Assembly: GCA_009602725.1 (NCBI GenBank)
Contig: WELB01000071.1
Span: forward strand, 540,464-604,463
Direction of reading: 5' to 3'
DNA: 64,000 bases
Origin: Spirogloea muscicola
Lineage: Eukaryota; Streptophyta; Zygnematophyceae; Spirogloeales; Spirogloeaceae
The position numbers and the translations under genes are program-made. The notes under the pieces were generated by a model. It had not been told where the DNA came from. It ran no database searches and saw only the letters and a list, made by a program, of their open reading frames with translations. Positions 43,410-56,730 of this stretch are shown here, one piece after another. How positions within the stretch are numbered: the first letter of the stretch is position 1; the number at the start of each line of letters is the position of its first letter.

Positions 43410-44595
43410 TGCCTGCCGGTGATGAGCTTGTGCAGAATGTTGCTCATTATCAATGAAGTGCTCATTGTAGCCATGAAGAGCTTGTCTTGCATATAGACCC
43501 TGTACTTATTGACAAAGTATCTACATGACAAGAAAGAATAAACGCGCGCAGCCACTCAAGCACGCAATCTCACACTCCCTTGACAAGAGCTACTTGGGTG
43601 GAAATAGCCTGCTGTAATTGTGGGTTGCTGATCAGAGAATGTCTGCAGCAATTTTGTGTCAGCCTTGCGGCCATGTCAAAGCTCTTATGCCAGGTCAGTG
43701 ATTAAGACAAGGCAGTGTACTTTCAGTGATTGAGCATACAAGGGATGTGGCTTGGTACAGGTCTTCTTGCAGACCAAACACCTAAGCAGATGGCTGGTTG
43801 GCCTTGGATTGTGGCAGGTAAAGGGTCAAAGTGAACTTCATTAACCTGCAAACACTAGCCGTGTGCCAACGACCTCCTGTGCAGCTGCTGCATTAGTGAG
43901 ATGAATCTGTAAAGTCCTTGAAGACGGGGATCAACCTGCTTCTGTAGGGCTTGTTTGCCTGTGCTCTCTGAGCAAAGGGTGAAGTGTGAGGTCGAAACTG
44001 GCTGGACATTGCCTGCATGCGAAGCCCAAAACTGCTTGGTGATCTTGCCCTCAACCTGGAGCCAGCACAATGCCCGCCAGCAATAGATGGAAATAGCACG
44101 AGCAGGTGGTGATCATGTCTAACTTAGGCTCAGACTATGCACATAGATGGAGTCAGTCTTCAATTCTTGCCTATCTGTTGGCAGTACTTGAAGGCGTGAT
44201 AGCCGTGTCCTGACACAGCCGGGGAGGGGGGCCGGGAGGGCGCGGGGGGGTGGGGGGAGGGGTGCTCAACCAGACAAGCATAAGATTCACTGACTCACAG
44301 TGAATCGACTGAACCCAGTGAGCTCAATATCCCTAAAGGTTCTGCAAATTTCAGGGCTTCCATTAAGGAACGGTGGGTTATGTACCAAGGCGTGGGGCAA
44401 CCAATGTCCTTGACAATGACAGGCCGTCACTAGACAAAGCAACCAGTAGTCACTTGTCCAACCTCTTTAAGCATGCACGACCACTGCACACCACATTTTC
44501 ATGGTGAAACGAGGGCACTTGGCTGCAGATATACGTGACCTGAATGATTGACAGAGCACTATCTGTACACGGGCTGCCATTTGGCGCACAGCTCA
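43410..44595. other. Intergenic between TMEM45-like and ARG1-like genes; G-rich tract
   Basis: Convergent 3' flanks. At 44220-44265 there is a dense run of G tracts (several runs of 4-7 G within 45 nt) capable of forming G-quadruplexes on the plus strand. A 71-codon open frame at 43855-44070 (-) is not recognised. Confidence 0.5.
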
Positions 44596-47500
44596 TCATC
44601 CGCGGCTTGTCCTGTTTGCCGGGGTCTTGAATGTGGACCCTATGTTTGGGAACCAGCTATTATTCCTGGCCGCCCTGCCATTATCCTCGTAACCATCCAC
44701 ATCCTCTGGCGTCAGATTCTCTACTGAGCCCTGCGGCATGCCCCAGTCAGGCTGGCTGTCTGCAGAGAAGGCCCCCGCAGTGCTTACCAAGGCCTTCGAT
44801 GTGAATTGGCTGTGGATTTTGTCCCGTAGGATCAAAAGCTCCTCCACCTGTCCACAACATGTACAACTTGCTGCCATTCAGTGAGTATGCTTGTTCAAAT
44901 GCAATTTGGTGCTAGGCGACTACTGCAAAGGTCTTGCATACACAGTCCAGGCCTAAACCCTCAATGCTACAAATCAAACCCTAAACCCTGATCAACCAAG
45001 ATGCTACATAAACTCACCGAAGTCTTCTCCTGCTGGTATCTAGCTGTTGCAGCCACATGCCTTGCAACAGCCTAAGTATAGTAGGGAACAGACAAGGCAA
45101 ATGTAAGTACCAAAAAAAGCAGCGAGTGGCTAGCCACCACGCTATTTAACAACCACAACAACGCACAGATAGAGGTGTTGTGCCTTCCATATCCTGCAGC
45201 AATGGCCTAATGAGACAACAACCAGCTCAAATATTAAGCACTGAAATAGCTGAACATTCAAAGTGTAAGAATATTACGACAGGCTCTACACGCACCTCTC
45301 TGTACTCAGCCTCAAATTTGCGGAGCTCATCCCGCTTGGCCAAGATGGCTTGCTCTACTTGTTTCAGAGCCTCCTTCGTCTCAGAGTGGTTTGCCAATGA
45401 GACAGCTTCTATGGTGTACGCAGCCTTGTTGAAGAAATTATCGCCTGCGCAAAATAACAGAGACGATCACATGCTCCATTGAGTACATCAAGCACAGTAG
45501 GTTGATGACCTACTCGAAACTCTTGTCTGTAAGTCTATCAACACCAGCATAGAAATACAGTACAGAAGACAGGCCCTCAAGACCCAACTGTACAGGGCAA
45601 CTTGAAGAGAAGACAAGATACAATGAGGGCTCTTGTTGCTCCTACCATATACAGCAAAGATGTGGGTCCCTGCTCTCAATGACGACATATCGCACGGTTG
45701 CATGTTTTCTAACTTCTTGAAAAGAGCTGCTTCTGGATCTTTTGCCACCTCCAACTGTGCATTGCACAAACAACCTTCTGATCAGCAAGGAGCATTGACA
45801 TGCTCAAACATTGTACCGATGTAGTGCAGACTGGCACAAACCGCCTCAAGTATGTGCATCAGACAAAGGCTTGTTAGGGAATCCATACCGCATTGACGCT
45901 GGGGTCTAATCTGTAGACTTGAAAGTGTACGAAAAAGAATCCAGCTGCCGTCTGCCTTCCACTCTTTACGCTGTTTTCCTGTGCACAGAATGCCCTTCGC
46001 TGCTTCAGATGCCGAACACTGCAGAATTGCTGCACAAGGACATGCATCGTGCTGTTCTCATTGGTCATCACTGGGGTTAGTGATCGTGTGCAGCCAATAC
46101 CTCACCTGAAGGGCCATTGATAAGCCACCTGTGTCCTCCTGCTCGAAATACAAGAGCTGCACACAAGCTAGCAAAGACCCTCAGTGCACCACTATGACTG
46201 TAGTTGCCAGCTTCCACTTCCCCCAGTATGATGTGAACTGGTCAATACTTGATCTTATTTGGTATGGGCATTATCCAGTCAGGCAAGGCTTTGAGGCGTT
46301 CGAAGCATTCTGCTCTCGGTAGCAAATGAGGAAGTGCGTGAATAGCTCCGACCAGGAATGGCATGTTGATAGGTTGGCAGCGCACACCTTGAACTTGCTT
46401 GCAGATGGTGAAGTGACCCTCACTGCAATGCCGCTTTCAGCTTGCTCCTTGCTGATGCTAACCCCGTAGTAGTGAGCAGTTCCCTTCTCAACCTGTTGTG
46501 CAACGGGCTAGTAAGACCTAAAGTACTGGTGCAACACGCTCCTTCACATGCATGGAGTCCCTGGTGGCAAGGTACCTCACCCTGTCCGAGACTGCTCGTC
46601 CAATGGGAAGAGGTCGGACGGTCACAGTGCCATTCAGTGCCTCCTCTAAGACAGTGCTCGAGATTGCCGTTTTTATGGGAACACCTAATTTGCTGGAGAT
46701 GGCAGGTCAGGTCAAGAACGGAGTAAGCGAGGGTAAGTGCATGCACATCAAGAAGGACACTAGAACTTCACGGCGACGATAGGGGGAGGACATGTCCATC
46801 TCGTGACGGTCAGGGAAGCAATGCTGGACTGTTTCTGATGAGGTTGTGCCAAGTTCAGACACGAGAGTCAGGGAATGCAAGTGCCAGACCAGACGGTAGG
46901 GATGGGCTGTTTTGGGAACATGGCCACAATACCCTACTTCTTTGGTACGCCTACCTAAAGAGCGCCACTACTGTTGTGTTGAACATGTTGAGACTAGAGA
47001 TGTCGAGCGCAGTGTCAAGGCCCTCAAGGTCAACAGCCTGCACGCACAATCCCCCTTCAGATAACAAGTTAGCAAACGGAGACAGCATGACACAGGTTAT
47101 AGAGCAAGTTTGCCGTGCGCTCCAAGATAATCGATTGGGCTATGGAAGTGGCATGGCCGTAAATGATTGACAGAAGGAAGCTCACGGAGAACCACTTCTG
47201 GGGGTGTTATCAAAGCAAGGTCAAAGAAGAAGCTCAAAAATGGCGTCAGCCAGCAAGAATTGACCGGGTGAGATTGACAGAACCTCGGCCAAAACCCCAG
47301 CCTGCAGAGGCAAGGACCTGCGTCGTGCAGGGCCTGGGGAGCGTCGCCTCACCTCGAATCCCATGGTGTCATACTGCCGCCTCTTGTCAGGGTCGGACAG
47401 GATGCCATATGAGTACGCCACCTCCTTGAACTGCTCGGATGCCGCCGGGTTGTTGGCGTTCTTGTCCGGGTGGTACCTGCGAGCAAGGCACCAGCTCTTG

Positions 47501-47764
47501 CTTAGGAGGTCGCCCATGTACCAGTCGTATTGGCACAAATCTGCAGGCCCGAGATCGATAGTGGCAGCAGGACTTCGTCCGTTGGAAGCCGACAATGGAC
47601 AAGGCCATGATGCAGGGGCCAGGCTGTGCGTACTTGAGGGCCAGCTTGCGGTATGCGCTCTTGATCTGGTCCAGGTCCGCGCCCTTGGGCAGGCCCAGGA
47701 CCTCGTAGGGGTCCCGGCGCAGCCGCTTCTCCGGGGGCGGCGCCCCCGCCGCCGCTTGCGACAT
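44596..47764 (-). CDS. ARG1: ARG1-type J-domain protein (altered response to gravity)
   Basis: DnaJ co-chaperone; the Arabidopsis homologue is a peripheral membrane protein acting early in gravity signalling. The start ATG is at 47764. J domain in two exons: RRDPYEVLGLPKGADLDQIK and YHPDKNANNPAASEQFKEVA with the HPD catalytic triad, then SYGILSDPDKRRQYDTMGFE. Later exons follow the ARG1 order: VDLEGLDTALDISSLNMFNT, KLGVPIKTAISSTVLEEALN and GTVTVRPLPIG, VEKGTAHYYGVSISKEQAE, LLYFEQEDTGGLSMALQ, GFFFVHFQVYRLDPSVNA, AKDPEAALFKKLENMQPC with AGTHIFAVYG, DNFFNKAAYTIEAVS, a coiled coil (QVEQAILAKRDELRKFEAEY), ARYQQEKTS, and VEELLILRDKIHSQF ending at 44596. Introns are GT-AG. Exon junctions I checked keep phase. 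The acidic, Asn-rich final 60 residues are not conserved. Confidence 0.94.
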
Positions 47765-48054
47765 GGCTGGCTCACCGCCGAGAGCAGCCGGGGGGCGTCC
47801 CTCGACGGCAGCGCCCCAGCTCCTCGAGGACCAGCGACGGCAGCGCCACGCTCGCCACCGTAGCCGCCGCCGCCGCCGCCACCGCCGCCGCCACCGCCGC
47901 CGCCGACGGGCAAGCACTCAGGGCAGGCCCAGAACGGGGTGCGCTGCAGCTGCTCGCTGCAGCCAGGGAGCGGCCCCTGGCGGCGGCCCTCCGCTTCTGC
48001 CTCGCGATCCACGTGACCGCCACCTTCTCGGCGCGCTCTCGCACGGACGCCGCT

Positions 48055-48088
<34 letters not shown>

Positions 48089-48369
48089 ACTGTTGCGGCT
48101 CGGGGCGCCGCCAGCCGCGACAGGGAGGAACGGCGACTGCAGAGTGCGACGAGTGCCACAATCAGCGGGACGTTGCTGGCCGCCAGCGGTTCACCGTCGG
48201 CGGGAAAGGGGGAGATGCGCGCCATGTGCACGCAATGGAACGAGTCAGACGCCAAGGCGAGCCACTCCGCCGATCAGGCCATAACATTTTGCCAAGGATG
48301 GGGCTACACAATGCTAAGCCCGTGGCTGAGAGGCTCAGTTAACTTGCAGCTGGAGAAGGAAAATGCGTG
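47765..48369. promoter_or_regulatory. GC-rich upstream region of ARG1-like gene
   Basis: Contains (GCC)n tracts at 47865-47905 and 48050-48090, typical of promoters in this genome. Long open frames here are triplet-repeat artefacts. Confidence 0.45.
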
Positions 48370-48428
48370 TATATTAAGAGATGGGGAGGCCATGTGTGGC
48401 CAAGTACAAAGGCAAGCACATTGGAGAA
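48370..48428 (-). mobile_element. LINE-B 3' tail fragment
   Basis: The minus strand reads TGTGCTTGCCTTTGTACTTG, the hairpin GGCCACACATGGCC, then TTAATATACACGC. It matches the end of the LINE-B copy at 58240-58300, including the variant hairpin loop. Confidence 0.75.
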
Positions 48429-49304
48429 GGGGGCGGGGTCTCTGCGAAGCCCATCTGCAAGACGGCATCCGACGCTCTAGACTGACGTCTTGCAGCTTCC
48501 GCCCTCTCCATGTGAAGCTGATTATAATTTCTGCGTGTGCTTGATTATCTGTGCCCATCGTCCAGCAGCAAACTCACACGACGCAGGAGGTTGGCATGGA
48601 ATGACACAGCTTGCCACCTTTGCTGCGATGGCTATCATCGGTACGACGACCTTTGTAAATCATAGCCTGGGCGAGCACGACACCAGCCAATCCATGTAAT
48701 CTCCAAGTAGTCACATGTTTGAGGACGTCTTCAACAACGTTTTGGAGCAACACTTTGCCAGTGCAGCCATGTATATACTAATTACGACAACGGCTTGCTA
48801 GCTGGCAGTTATCTACATGCACATGTTCGCAGCACAGCAGCTAGTAAGCTGTCAAAAGAATCTGAAGGAGCTCAGAAGCGTCACACGGCCTCCAGCAGAG
48901 GCTGGGAGATTGCAGAGGTGCCCCTCTGTAGCTTCTCAGGCATGCCTGCTAACTTGCAGCACATGACAGCTCCTTCTATGAACACAATCTGTAGACATTC
49001 TGAAGTGGCACCATATTAGGTGCAACTAATGGCACAGCCTATTAGCTACTTAAATTTCACGTTGTAAGTGACGCTAGACGTCTACTTGACTCTGTCTCTT
49101 CCACCAGGCAGGCTCAAGAGAGGGTGCAGATTATGCACCAACAGCTGGTGCTGTCTGTAGGATGACTTCGCTTGCGCTAAGTTCTTCACCCAAGTCAATC
49201 TTCTGTTGAAGCTGCGAAGGGTGATTGGACCATAGCATGCACAGTGTGACTGAAGCATTGCCAGTGTATTCTGTACGTCCTAAAGGGTGCACTGAGTTCC
49301 AAAC
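48429..49304. other. Intergenic, no gene recognised
   Basis: Downstream of the GH31 stop codon. No conserved coding or RNA signal seen. Confidence 0.4.
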
Positions 49305-52300
49305 TCAGCAGCTGATTGTAGGAACAGCTTCTGATGGTTGTATGGAGTCAGCCACAAATGCGACGGCCTGGGCTAGATCTGGCATACTTGATGGGCCGGC
49401 CTTGACACGCCTGAATATGGGAATTTTGTGTAGAGGAGCTGGCAGATCCCGGATCCAGCAGGGCCCCTCGATGACTGTTCCATCTGTGCCAAGAAGCTCC
49501 ATCCATTGACCCCTGCAAGCAACGGCAGATCTTGATGTTGTGATAGTCTTGGCCTGGTAGGCTGGCTTCTCAGCACCCGTGAAAAGAATAACAGCAGCTA
49601 AGTACAGCTAAGCAGCATGTTGTGAGCGTTGCCAATGACTGTTTGAGCAATGATTGATTGAGCATGCAAGTAAGAGGAGCCTGCTGTACGGTGCCTACTT
49701 GGGCAGGTACACATCCCGCTGCTTCTGCCCCTTCACTACCACTGGGGCAATAATCAAGTCGTCCCCAAGAGAGAATTGATCTCCTATTGAGAAGGTCTGC
49801 AATATAAACACCCCCGCAATGAGTCAGTCTTGCAGCAAGACAACAGTGACTACTGAAGTACAGCACAGTGCTGGTTGACTACAAAGCAACAACAATGCTT
49901 TACCTCATGATCCTCAGGGTCAAGCCACCACATTGGCCGACAAACAGGAGAGAGTGCTTTGCAAGCGTCCTCCATCAGCGAGACGATTGGCTGCACCATT
50001 GTCTTTCTTATCTGAAAGAGCAATCAAGAGCACCTCAGTGTCCTAGCCAATGGGTACAACCGCAAAATATAGCAGAAAGGCTATGAAACTTCTGCACATT
50101 GAGATACAGAAATCAAAGCTAAGTGCTCGCGTCATTCTCATGTGCTGCCGGTTAGGCATAAGCAGGTTCCTTACCTCCATGACAGACTGGCAAAGCTTCT
50201 CCGCCTGCTTGCTCACATCCCAAGGAGGTATGGAGAATTGCATGGCCGGCATGAATGCATTTGCCTGTGCCCAACGTACCAAAAGCTCCATGTCTGCAGA
50301 AGCCATTGAAGACATGTGATCAGACAAGGAAAGACATGTTTCAGCAGCAAAGGTCTCCACAAGCTGCCTACGGATCTGAAGCGCCTGCTGTTTCTGTATC
50401 TCTCACCTGGCTTACGTCCAAAGTACCCGTTCCCACCAATCATGTCCGGCAAACAGAAAGGATATCCTAACAAGCCCGATGTGAGCAGGGTTGGAATCAC
50501 ACTACGCAACCCATTCCCTGAACTCCACGTTGAGAATCTGCATGGAGCAATCAGATAGCCAGGGTCACTTCTGTGCTGTGGAAGCCCTTTCCAGCAATTG
50601 ACTTGATCCTTATAACCAATCTCCAAGACAATGCACAAGAAGGATCAGGAACATCCGCAAAACAAATCTCCAAGACAAAGCACAAGAAGGATCAAGTATG
50701 TATAAGCACTTGATAGCATGTGCTTATGTTGGCTAGCCTCTTCTTGCTCAGCCTCTGTGGCCCCATTACAAGGAGCCAAACTTCACCTGTCTCCCATGCG
50801 AGTCAAAAGAGGTACACTGTTGGTACGATGGCCAGTTCGCACCTCAGAGCACGGGAAGTTGGAAGCCACCTCCTGAGAACAATGACAATCACAGATGACA
50901 ACAAAATCCATCAACGGCAACCCTTTCGACAAATATTGCAGACAAGGCCTAGTCTACATTTTATCGGCGGGTCGGTGGCCACGAAGAACATGAACAACCA
51001 CTTGCCTCCTGATGTTGTCTATCTTACACCCGCATTCCATTGCGGGCCATGTCACAATGTCACAATGTCACACATGTCCCCAACATCACTCAGCAGGGAC
51101 CTTTCAGTGGCCAGCAGCATCCTGCTTAGTAAGCTTTCCTGGGCCTTGCATTTGGGAGAGGTGCAGACTGAAAGGATACACTTGGACTGACCTGGACATA
51201 GAGGCGTGTGTATTCAATGGGCGTTGAAATTGGTTGAAAGCTCCGGAACTTTCTTGGCAGAAAGCAAGGCTCTCCAGCGTCAAACTTGAAGCCATCAATG
51301 CTCACGTCCTCCTGAAGCTTTTTCAAACGCTGCACAAACCTGCAATGCACATATTCAGAAGTCAGCACAAGGTGGTGCGACACATGTCAAGCACTAGCTC
51401 TGAACTGCCTCTGCACATTCAGTGACTGGAATCTTATATAAGGCGAAGCAAGTATGCACTTGGCAAGCTGCTAGGAAATCATAGAAGCTGCTCAAAAAGC
51501 TGCTCAAAGATTCAGTGTCTAGACACTCTACTTCAAGGACAAATTTCATGCACCATTCTACAGCTTCAGGGTTTGTCACATCCAAAGCTGCTGCCGGCAC
51601 GGGCTGCCACCTGAAAATGAAAGGAAGGACAAAAGTCTGGCTTTATCAGCACCACGACTGGCAAGATGCCTTAGTAGAAGCGCAAGCCGCGGCCCACAAA
51701 TTAAGCTTGGAAGCAAAACGAAAGACATTGATGAAACACTTACCAGCGAAAAAAGCCTTGCTTCAAACCAAAAGTGGCTGGAGCATCTGATTTGATAAAG
51801 TAGCCCCTGGGACACCAGACAATAATGCTCAAAATCTTGTGCTCTTGTGATTGTGATGTTGCAAGACCGATTGAAGCGTCCATACAAATGTGTAACAATA
51901 GCATCCACAAGTAGGTCAGCAGGCTTGCGCAGAGTATGTTCCCTACTTCGGCGAACCCTCTTTATATGCCTGTGACGACTCCTCGGCGAATGGCATCACC
52001 CAGACAGTAACCTTGAAGCCCAGGGCATGGAGTGCATCCACCATTGCCTGCATGTCCAAAGCACACCTCACTTGAACAGAAACATGTCGAGCAACTCTAG
52101 CCAAACTGCACTAGCTCATTGTAACGTATCATGAAGGAAATAAAGACTCAAAGTATCATGAAGATGTTGAAATCTAGTCAGATGCACTGTAGAGGTGAGA
52201 TGCACAATAGAGGTGAGACAAACCTTTGGGTCTGGAAATTTCTTTGTATCGAAGGTGAAGTCTCCATATTTAGACTGCAAGCAACAGCCACGACAGACAA

Positions 52301-55146
52301 GCAGGGGTGCTTTAGACCCCGACATACCCTGGAGTACCAAGATATGCATAGACAAAGTCCTGCCCTCATTAGTACAAGGTGATCTTCTGCCTGATATCAC
52401 TGCTTGAAGTGCCAACCTGCCACTTGTCATCAATTTCCATGACAGAACGTTCTAAGCCCCTGGAAACAATCTCCTTCGCAAAGGACTCCACCTTTGCTTG
52501 ATTGACCTGCGTACAATGATAACCGCAGTCTTAGGAAAAAAAATTCAGCAGTACAAGAAGGTCACATGAGATGTAACTTCCTTTCCCCTGTGAATCTCGT
52601 ACATGATAGAGATATTTACCATCCAGGGTTGATGCAGAGTCTGTCACTTCATCATGCACGTGTGTCAATGAATAGTTAGAAAACCTGCTCGAGAGCTGAA
52701 GAAGCAAGACAATGAGCTCACATTGGAATGATAGCGTGCCCACGTGGTCCAGATAGGAGCCTCCACTAGCTCTCGAGGTGGTGGGTTTGCCGGAGCATTC
52801 AAGGTTCGCAATGCCGCCAGGGTAGCCTCTTTCACATTTTCATGTGCACAGAGAGCAAACCTCAAAGAAACACTTCGCATACCTGTAACAACCAGACAGT
52901 GTACACAGGATTGAGGATTATCACAGCACAGTGATAGCTACGACAACGACCTCCATCTGCATGTCAAAGTCTAGATGTGCTTCGACAAAACAGAAACCTT
53001 TCGATTTTACCTTGGTTGTTGTCTTCAAGAATTGGTGGCATCCAATCCCTCAAAGGGTGCAGCATGTCGTGACAGAAATAGCTGCTCCTTGCCTGCAAAG
53101 AAAGCTCGTCAATCACAAAGCTTGTACATATATATGTCACGAGTCACACACCTACTCGCTACGTGCATGAACAGGTGCCATGCATATGAGTGAGACAGCT
53201 ATTCAGGCACAATACACTAACAGCAAAAAGCGAGCCACCTGAATACGAAGTAACCCATCGCCACTTCCATCGCATCTTGAAGGCAGATACTCCTTCGTCA
53301 GATTTTGCACCTTTGAAAGACAATGCAAGCAACAAGTAGTCTTGTATAAATATAGGAGCTCGTACACACTGTCAACAAGCAAGACCCAGCAGAGCTTGTA
53401 CTTATACCAAAAAAGACAAGCTTTATGATTAAAGTTGTCCAATACCAGCATGATATTAGGCCAACCCTTGCAAAGTATGACGTGCTGCCATTTTCCTGTT
53501 AGGATATCACAGCATGATGCTCCCTTCTCCCAGTTCCTGCCTACAACTGGTTATATGAGCAATATATTAGCATGACTACTCACTCCAGTCCCCCAGGTTC
53601 TTTGGATCCACCCATCATGAGGCCCAGGTACAGGTGCATTCATTCCAACGTGGAGGAAAGGAGTATCTGGATCGGCCAAGACAAGGAGGCCCTTGGACGT
53701 CATCCACTGCGGTGCAGTGAGAGTGTTCAACCCATTGGGCCCGTTGTCAAAGGGGAAAAAGGGCCCCACCTGTTTGTGTAAATCAGACAGGATAAGTCCA
53801 TATTTACCTCAATGTGCAGTGCAATAGCTGCAGCTGTTGTGCAAGTCAAGCTTCTCCCTAACAACAAGGGCTTCTGTCTGATGCACGTCTGATAGCATAT
53901 ACCCTTGTAAAACCCGTCTGAAGCCAAGATAAGTGCTTCACATCTAGTACCTCAAAAGTGGCAAGGTTGAGAGGCCAGTGCTGCTTCATGAAATGACCAC
54001 CGCCGAACCAATGTCCAGAGGACTGCATGTCAAGGACCAACTCTGCCATCTCCACGTCTACAGCTCGGTGTTTGATGCTGTACTCCATGATGAAGCCCTC
54101 CTCCAGTTTCTGACAACATTTACATGAGTGTGAGCTTGGTCACAGAAAGTGTGACAAGGCACAGAGACATCTGCAAATGCGTTCACGGTTGAATTTTGTA
54201 CACAGCATTGCTCCAATTCGCTACTCCTCAAGTGGAACAGTCCGAGTGACATGGACGTACTGTTGCCCAGTCGTGGTCAGTGCCAGCAGCATCACGATTT
54301 GACAGGTCCTTGAGATTCGAGCCAGCTGGCAGTACTCGTAAAGCTGCTCCATCAGACCAGCTGACTTCAATTGCACCAGTCTTTGCATCCAACAGTTGCA
54401 CCGCAAAGCCGGACAAGGATGACCTTCCAGACTTGGGAGGTTGCACCTGCTCCACATTATCGAAGTTGGATTACAAGCTGACGAGGTAGCAAGTGTGTGA
54501 AAGACATGGATGAATGTCTCCTAGCAGGTAATCTGGTTGCTTGATCACAGCACCCAAGCATTTCATGTTGTCTCTCAAAGTTCACAGTCACATTGACTAA
54601 CACCTCGTTCATCTGAATTTGAGCAAGGCAGCAGAAGTGGAGAGAAGAATGAATGACAGAACGTACCCTTCCAGACGAGACAAGTACATCCTGATTTTTC
54701 TTGTGACCATGTAGTTCAAATCCACCATCCTGATAGATTCTCAACCTAGTCATTCCCTGTGATACTTCAACCCAGCCCTTGTCAATCACCAGATTAGGCT
54801 GGGCATTGGCAGCCACTTCGATCTCTGCAGCAAATATCACCTGGTCTTCCAGAGCCTCCAGCATGGCAGTCTCGTCTAGAAGAGCATTACAGCTTGGCAG
54901 GACCACCTCCATGGGCTTCTGCTCTAGGGGCGTGACATCTGAAGGCGAAGCTGTTGATACACTGTTCTCGGCTAACAAGGATCGAGGTGCTACACTCCAT
55001 GCTGAAGCCCTTGGCACTGCGCTCCATTTCAGAGGCGGCTGGAATGTGACCCTTTTGCCATGGAACTGCGACAAAGAACTCCCTGTCCTTCGCAAGGCTC
55101 CTTGCACAAATAAGGGACTCGCCAGGCCAATTGTGGCAGTCGCCAT
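49305..55146 (-). CDS. GH31 glycoside hydrolase, MYORG/KIAA1161-like alpha-glycosidase
   Basis: Exons on the complement were joined in phase: 54667-55146, 54261-54446, 53951-54109, 53584-53769, 53239-53310, 53011-53092, 52722-52882, 52417-52506, 52224-52274, 51947-52047 and several more to 49305. Landmarks: [82 protein letters not shown], the nucleophile block [34 protein letters not shown] carrying the acid/base Asp, [30 protein letters not shown] and [13 protein letters not shown]. These are complete, so the enzyme should be active on alpha-linked glycans. Order and motifs fit the MYORG branch rather than lysosomal or ER glucosidase II. The leader before residue 60 is Ser/Ala-rich without a membrane helix and may be a plastid transit peptide. 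An in-frame ATG at 55230 is an alternative start. Confidence 0.93.
50618..50700. repeat. Imperfect tandem duplication in a GH31 intron
   Basis: The unit AATCTCCAAGACAATGCACA with AGAAGGATCA occurs twice about 45 nt apart, at 50619 and 50666. It is non-coding. Confidence 0.6.
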
Positions 55147-55230
55147 CTTCGCCGACCTTTCAGCAAGGGCCAATTGCCCAGATTTCAGAGTTCCTGCAGT
55201 TGATTGCTGGAGTTCCGCTTGTCGATTCAC

Positions 55231-55950
55231 TGGGCTAGGCTAGGCCTCGAGAACGAGCAAGCAGTCTGCAGCCTGGCGTGCAGACAACTGCAACGGAAGG
55301 AGACGATCGAGCAGCCGGAGCGGGTAGTTGATGTCGTGGAGCAGCCGCAAGTGCAGGCGACGGAGGCTCTGCCGGCTAATGCTGGGGACTGCCCGGCCGC
55401 AAATGGATCTGCGCTGAGCCGCCTATTGGCTTCGAAGGCGCAATTGGCGCGCGGGGGCGCGACGGCGGCAGCGCTGTCGCGGACGGGGCCAAGGCTTGAG
55501 GGAGGGCGGGGAGGGGCGACGGCGGGGCAGCCGCGCGAGGCCCGCGAGCCACCGCCGCGGTGGTGGAGAGCTCTGGTGGCGGGAGGGGGAGGCGCCGGGC
55601 TGCCCCTCCTCCCTCCCTCCTCCCTCCTCCCTCCTCCCTCCCTCCTCTCCCGGGCTTGGATAAGCACCCCGCCCCCGTCACCGCCGCCGTGGCCACGGCG
55701 GGCCCCCCGCCTCGGGCCCCCGGAGCGCGATCCGGGCGATACTTCTCGTCCCTGGCGGCGGCCGCGCCGCCTCTGTGGGCTCCAAACGGCAGAAGCGGCC
55801 CCGCTCCTCAGTTGAGCATTCCGCTTTCTTACCTTATTCAGCTCCTCTCTTAAGTGTTTCGCAAAGTTTTTGCATGTACAATGTGTTGGCTTGTGTTGGT
55901 TTCATTTCGCGCATTTCGCGCCTCCTCTCTTTTTACACTACCTCTTGCCA
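55231..55950. promoter_or_regulatory. GC-rich upstream region of GH31 gene
   Basis: Contains a pyrimidine microsatellite of (CTCC) type at 55605-55652 and CpG-rich flanks. No gene recognised on the plus strand, despite a 203-codon open frame that is only compositional. Confidence 0.45.
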
Positions 55951-55954
55951 GGAC

Positions 55955-56085
55955 AATGTATGGCTTGACTTGGCCACCCTTTCATCTCAGGCGCACCGCG
56001 CGCCTCCACTTGTTTTACACAGGGCACTTGCTTGTTGGATGGCCTCCCTTTCGTGATAATGCGCACCGCGGCGCCTTCCTTCGAC
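55955..56085 (+). repeat. Two adjacent repeat C copies
   Basis: The first copy at 55955-56008 has GACTTGGCCACCCTTTCATC and GCGCACCGCGCGCC. The second, shorter, at 56036-56080 has TGGCCTCCCTTTCGTGA and GCGCACCGCGGCGCC. GC-rich DNA of unknown nature follows to 56360. Confidence 0.7.
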
Positions 56086-56379
56086 CGCCGGCCCCGAGAC
56101 GGTTGCCCCTCTGGCCGACGTGGCGCCAATGGGACGCCCAGCGCAGGGGGCCCCCGTGGGGAGGTCCCACCGACGCGCTGGCGGCAAGGGAGGCGCGACA
56201 TCGGATCCGCGCCGTCGGGCCCGCGTCGGGCCCGACGGCACGGCTCCAAGAACGCCGCCGGCCGCCGATCTGTGCCGCAACGGCCCGCTGGATGTGTGCC
56301 GCGTGGCTGATTCGGCGCGCAGGAACGGCCCGGCCCGACCCGCGCCGCCTCTTGAGGAAGAAGGCTCGCCCTTGTCCTT

Positions 56380-56730
56380 CCTGTCCATTCTTTTTGGGCT
56401 GGCTTTGCCACTTCCAGGAGCCCAGCATCTCTGATCTGCGGCTGCTTAGCAGGGGTTACTGAGTGTCTCGTAGCAGCTTTGTTTCTGTTACTTAGCGCTT
56501 CCCCTGGCCCCCTTCTCGTACTCTGTTCATTCTTTTTCGGGCTGGTTGTTCCAGCCCCTATTCTCAATGGGCGAGCACTTTCTTCTTTGCCAGCCCCTCT
56601 TTCTCTATGGGCGAGCCTTCTTCTTGACCTTGTCCATTCCTCGGCATCTCATTCTTCGGCTTTGGACATTGTCCATTCTTTTTGGGCTGGCTTTGCCAGC
56701 CCCTCTTTCTCTATGAGCGAGCCTCTTCTT
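56380..56730 (+). mobile_element. Stack of LINE-A 3' tails
   Basis: At 56411-56462 the frame EPSISDLRLLSRGY plus stop is a LINE-A end, followed by its 3' UTR with CGGGCTGGTTGTTCCAGCCC at 56540. Further tails begin at 56390, 56690 and 56735. The segment at 56630-56725 reappears almost unchanged at 58935-59030. Confidence 0.8.

Noticed and set aside
47221-48255. 344-codon minus-strand open frame through the ARG1 start region
   Set aside because: It is in a different frame from the J domain over most of its length; the true exons follow the HPD-containing frames.
50450-50470. ATATCCTTTC on the minus strand
   Set aside because: It codes for the conserved [12 protein letters not shown] segment of GH31, so it is exonic.
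51166-51185. GTATCCTTTC on the minus strand in the GH31 gene, a possible second U12 donor
   Set aside because: A normal CAG/GTCAGT donor lies just upstream after YTRLYVQ and joins in phase to [14 protein letters not shown], which is the expected GH31 continuation.
55204-55815. 203-codon plus-strand open frame upstream of the GH31 gene
   Set aside because: Low-complexity GC and CTCC repeat DNA with no motif; more likely the promoter of the leftward gene.
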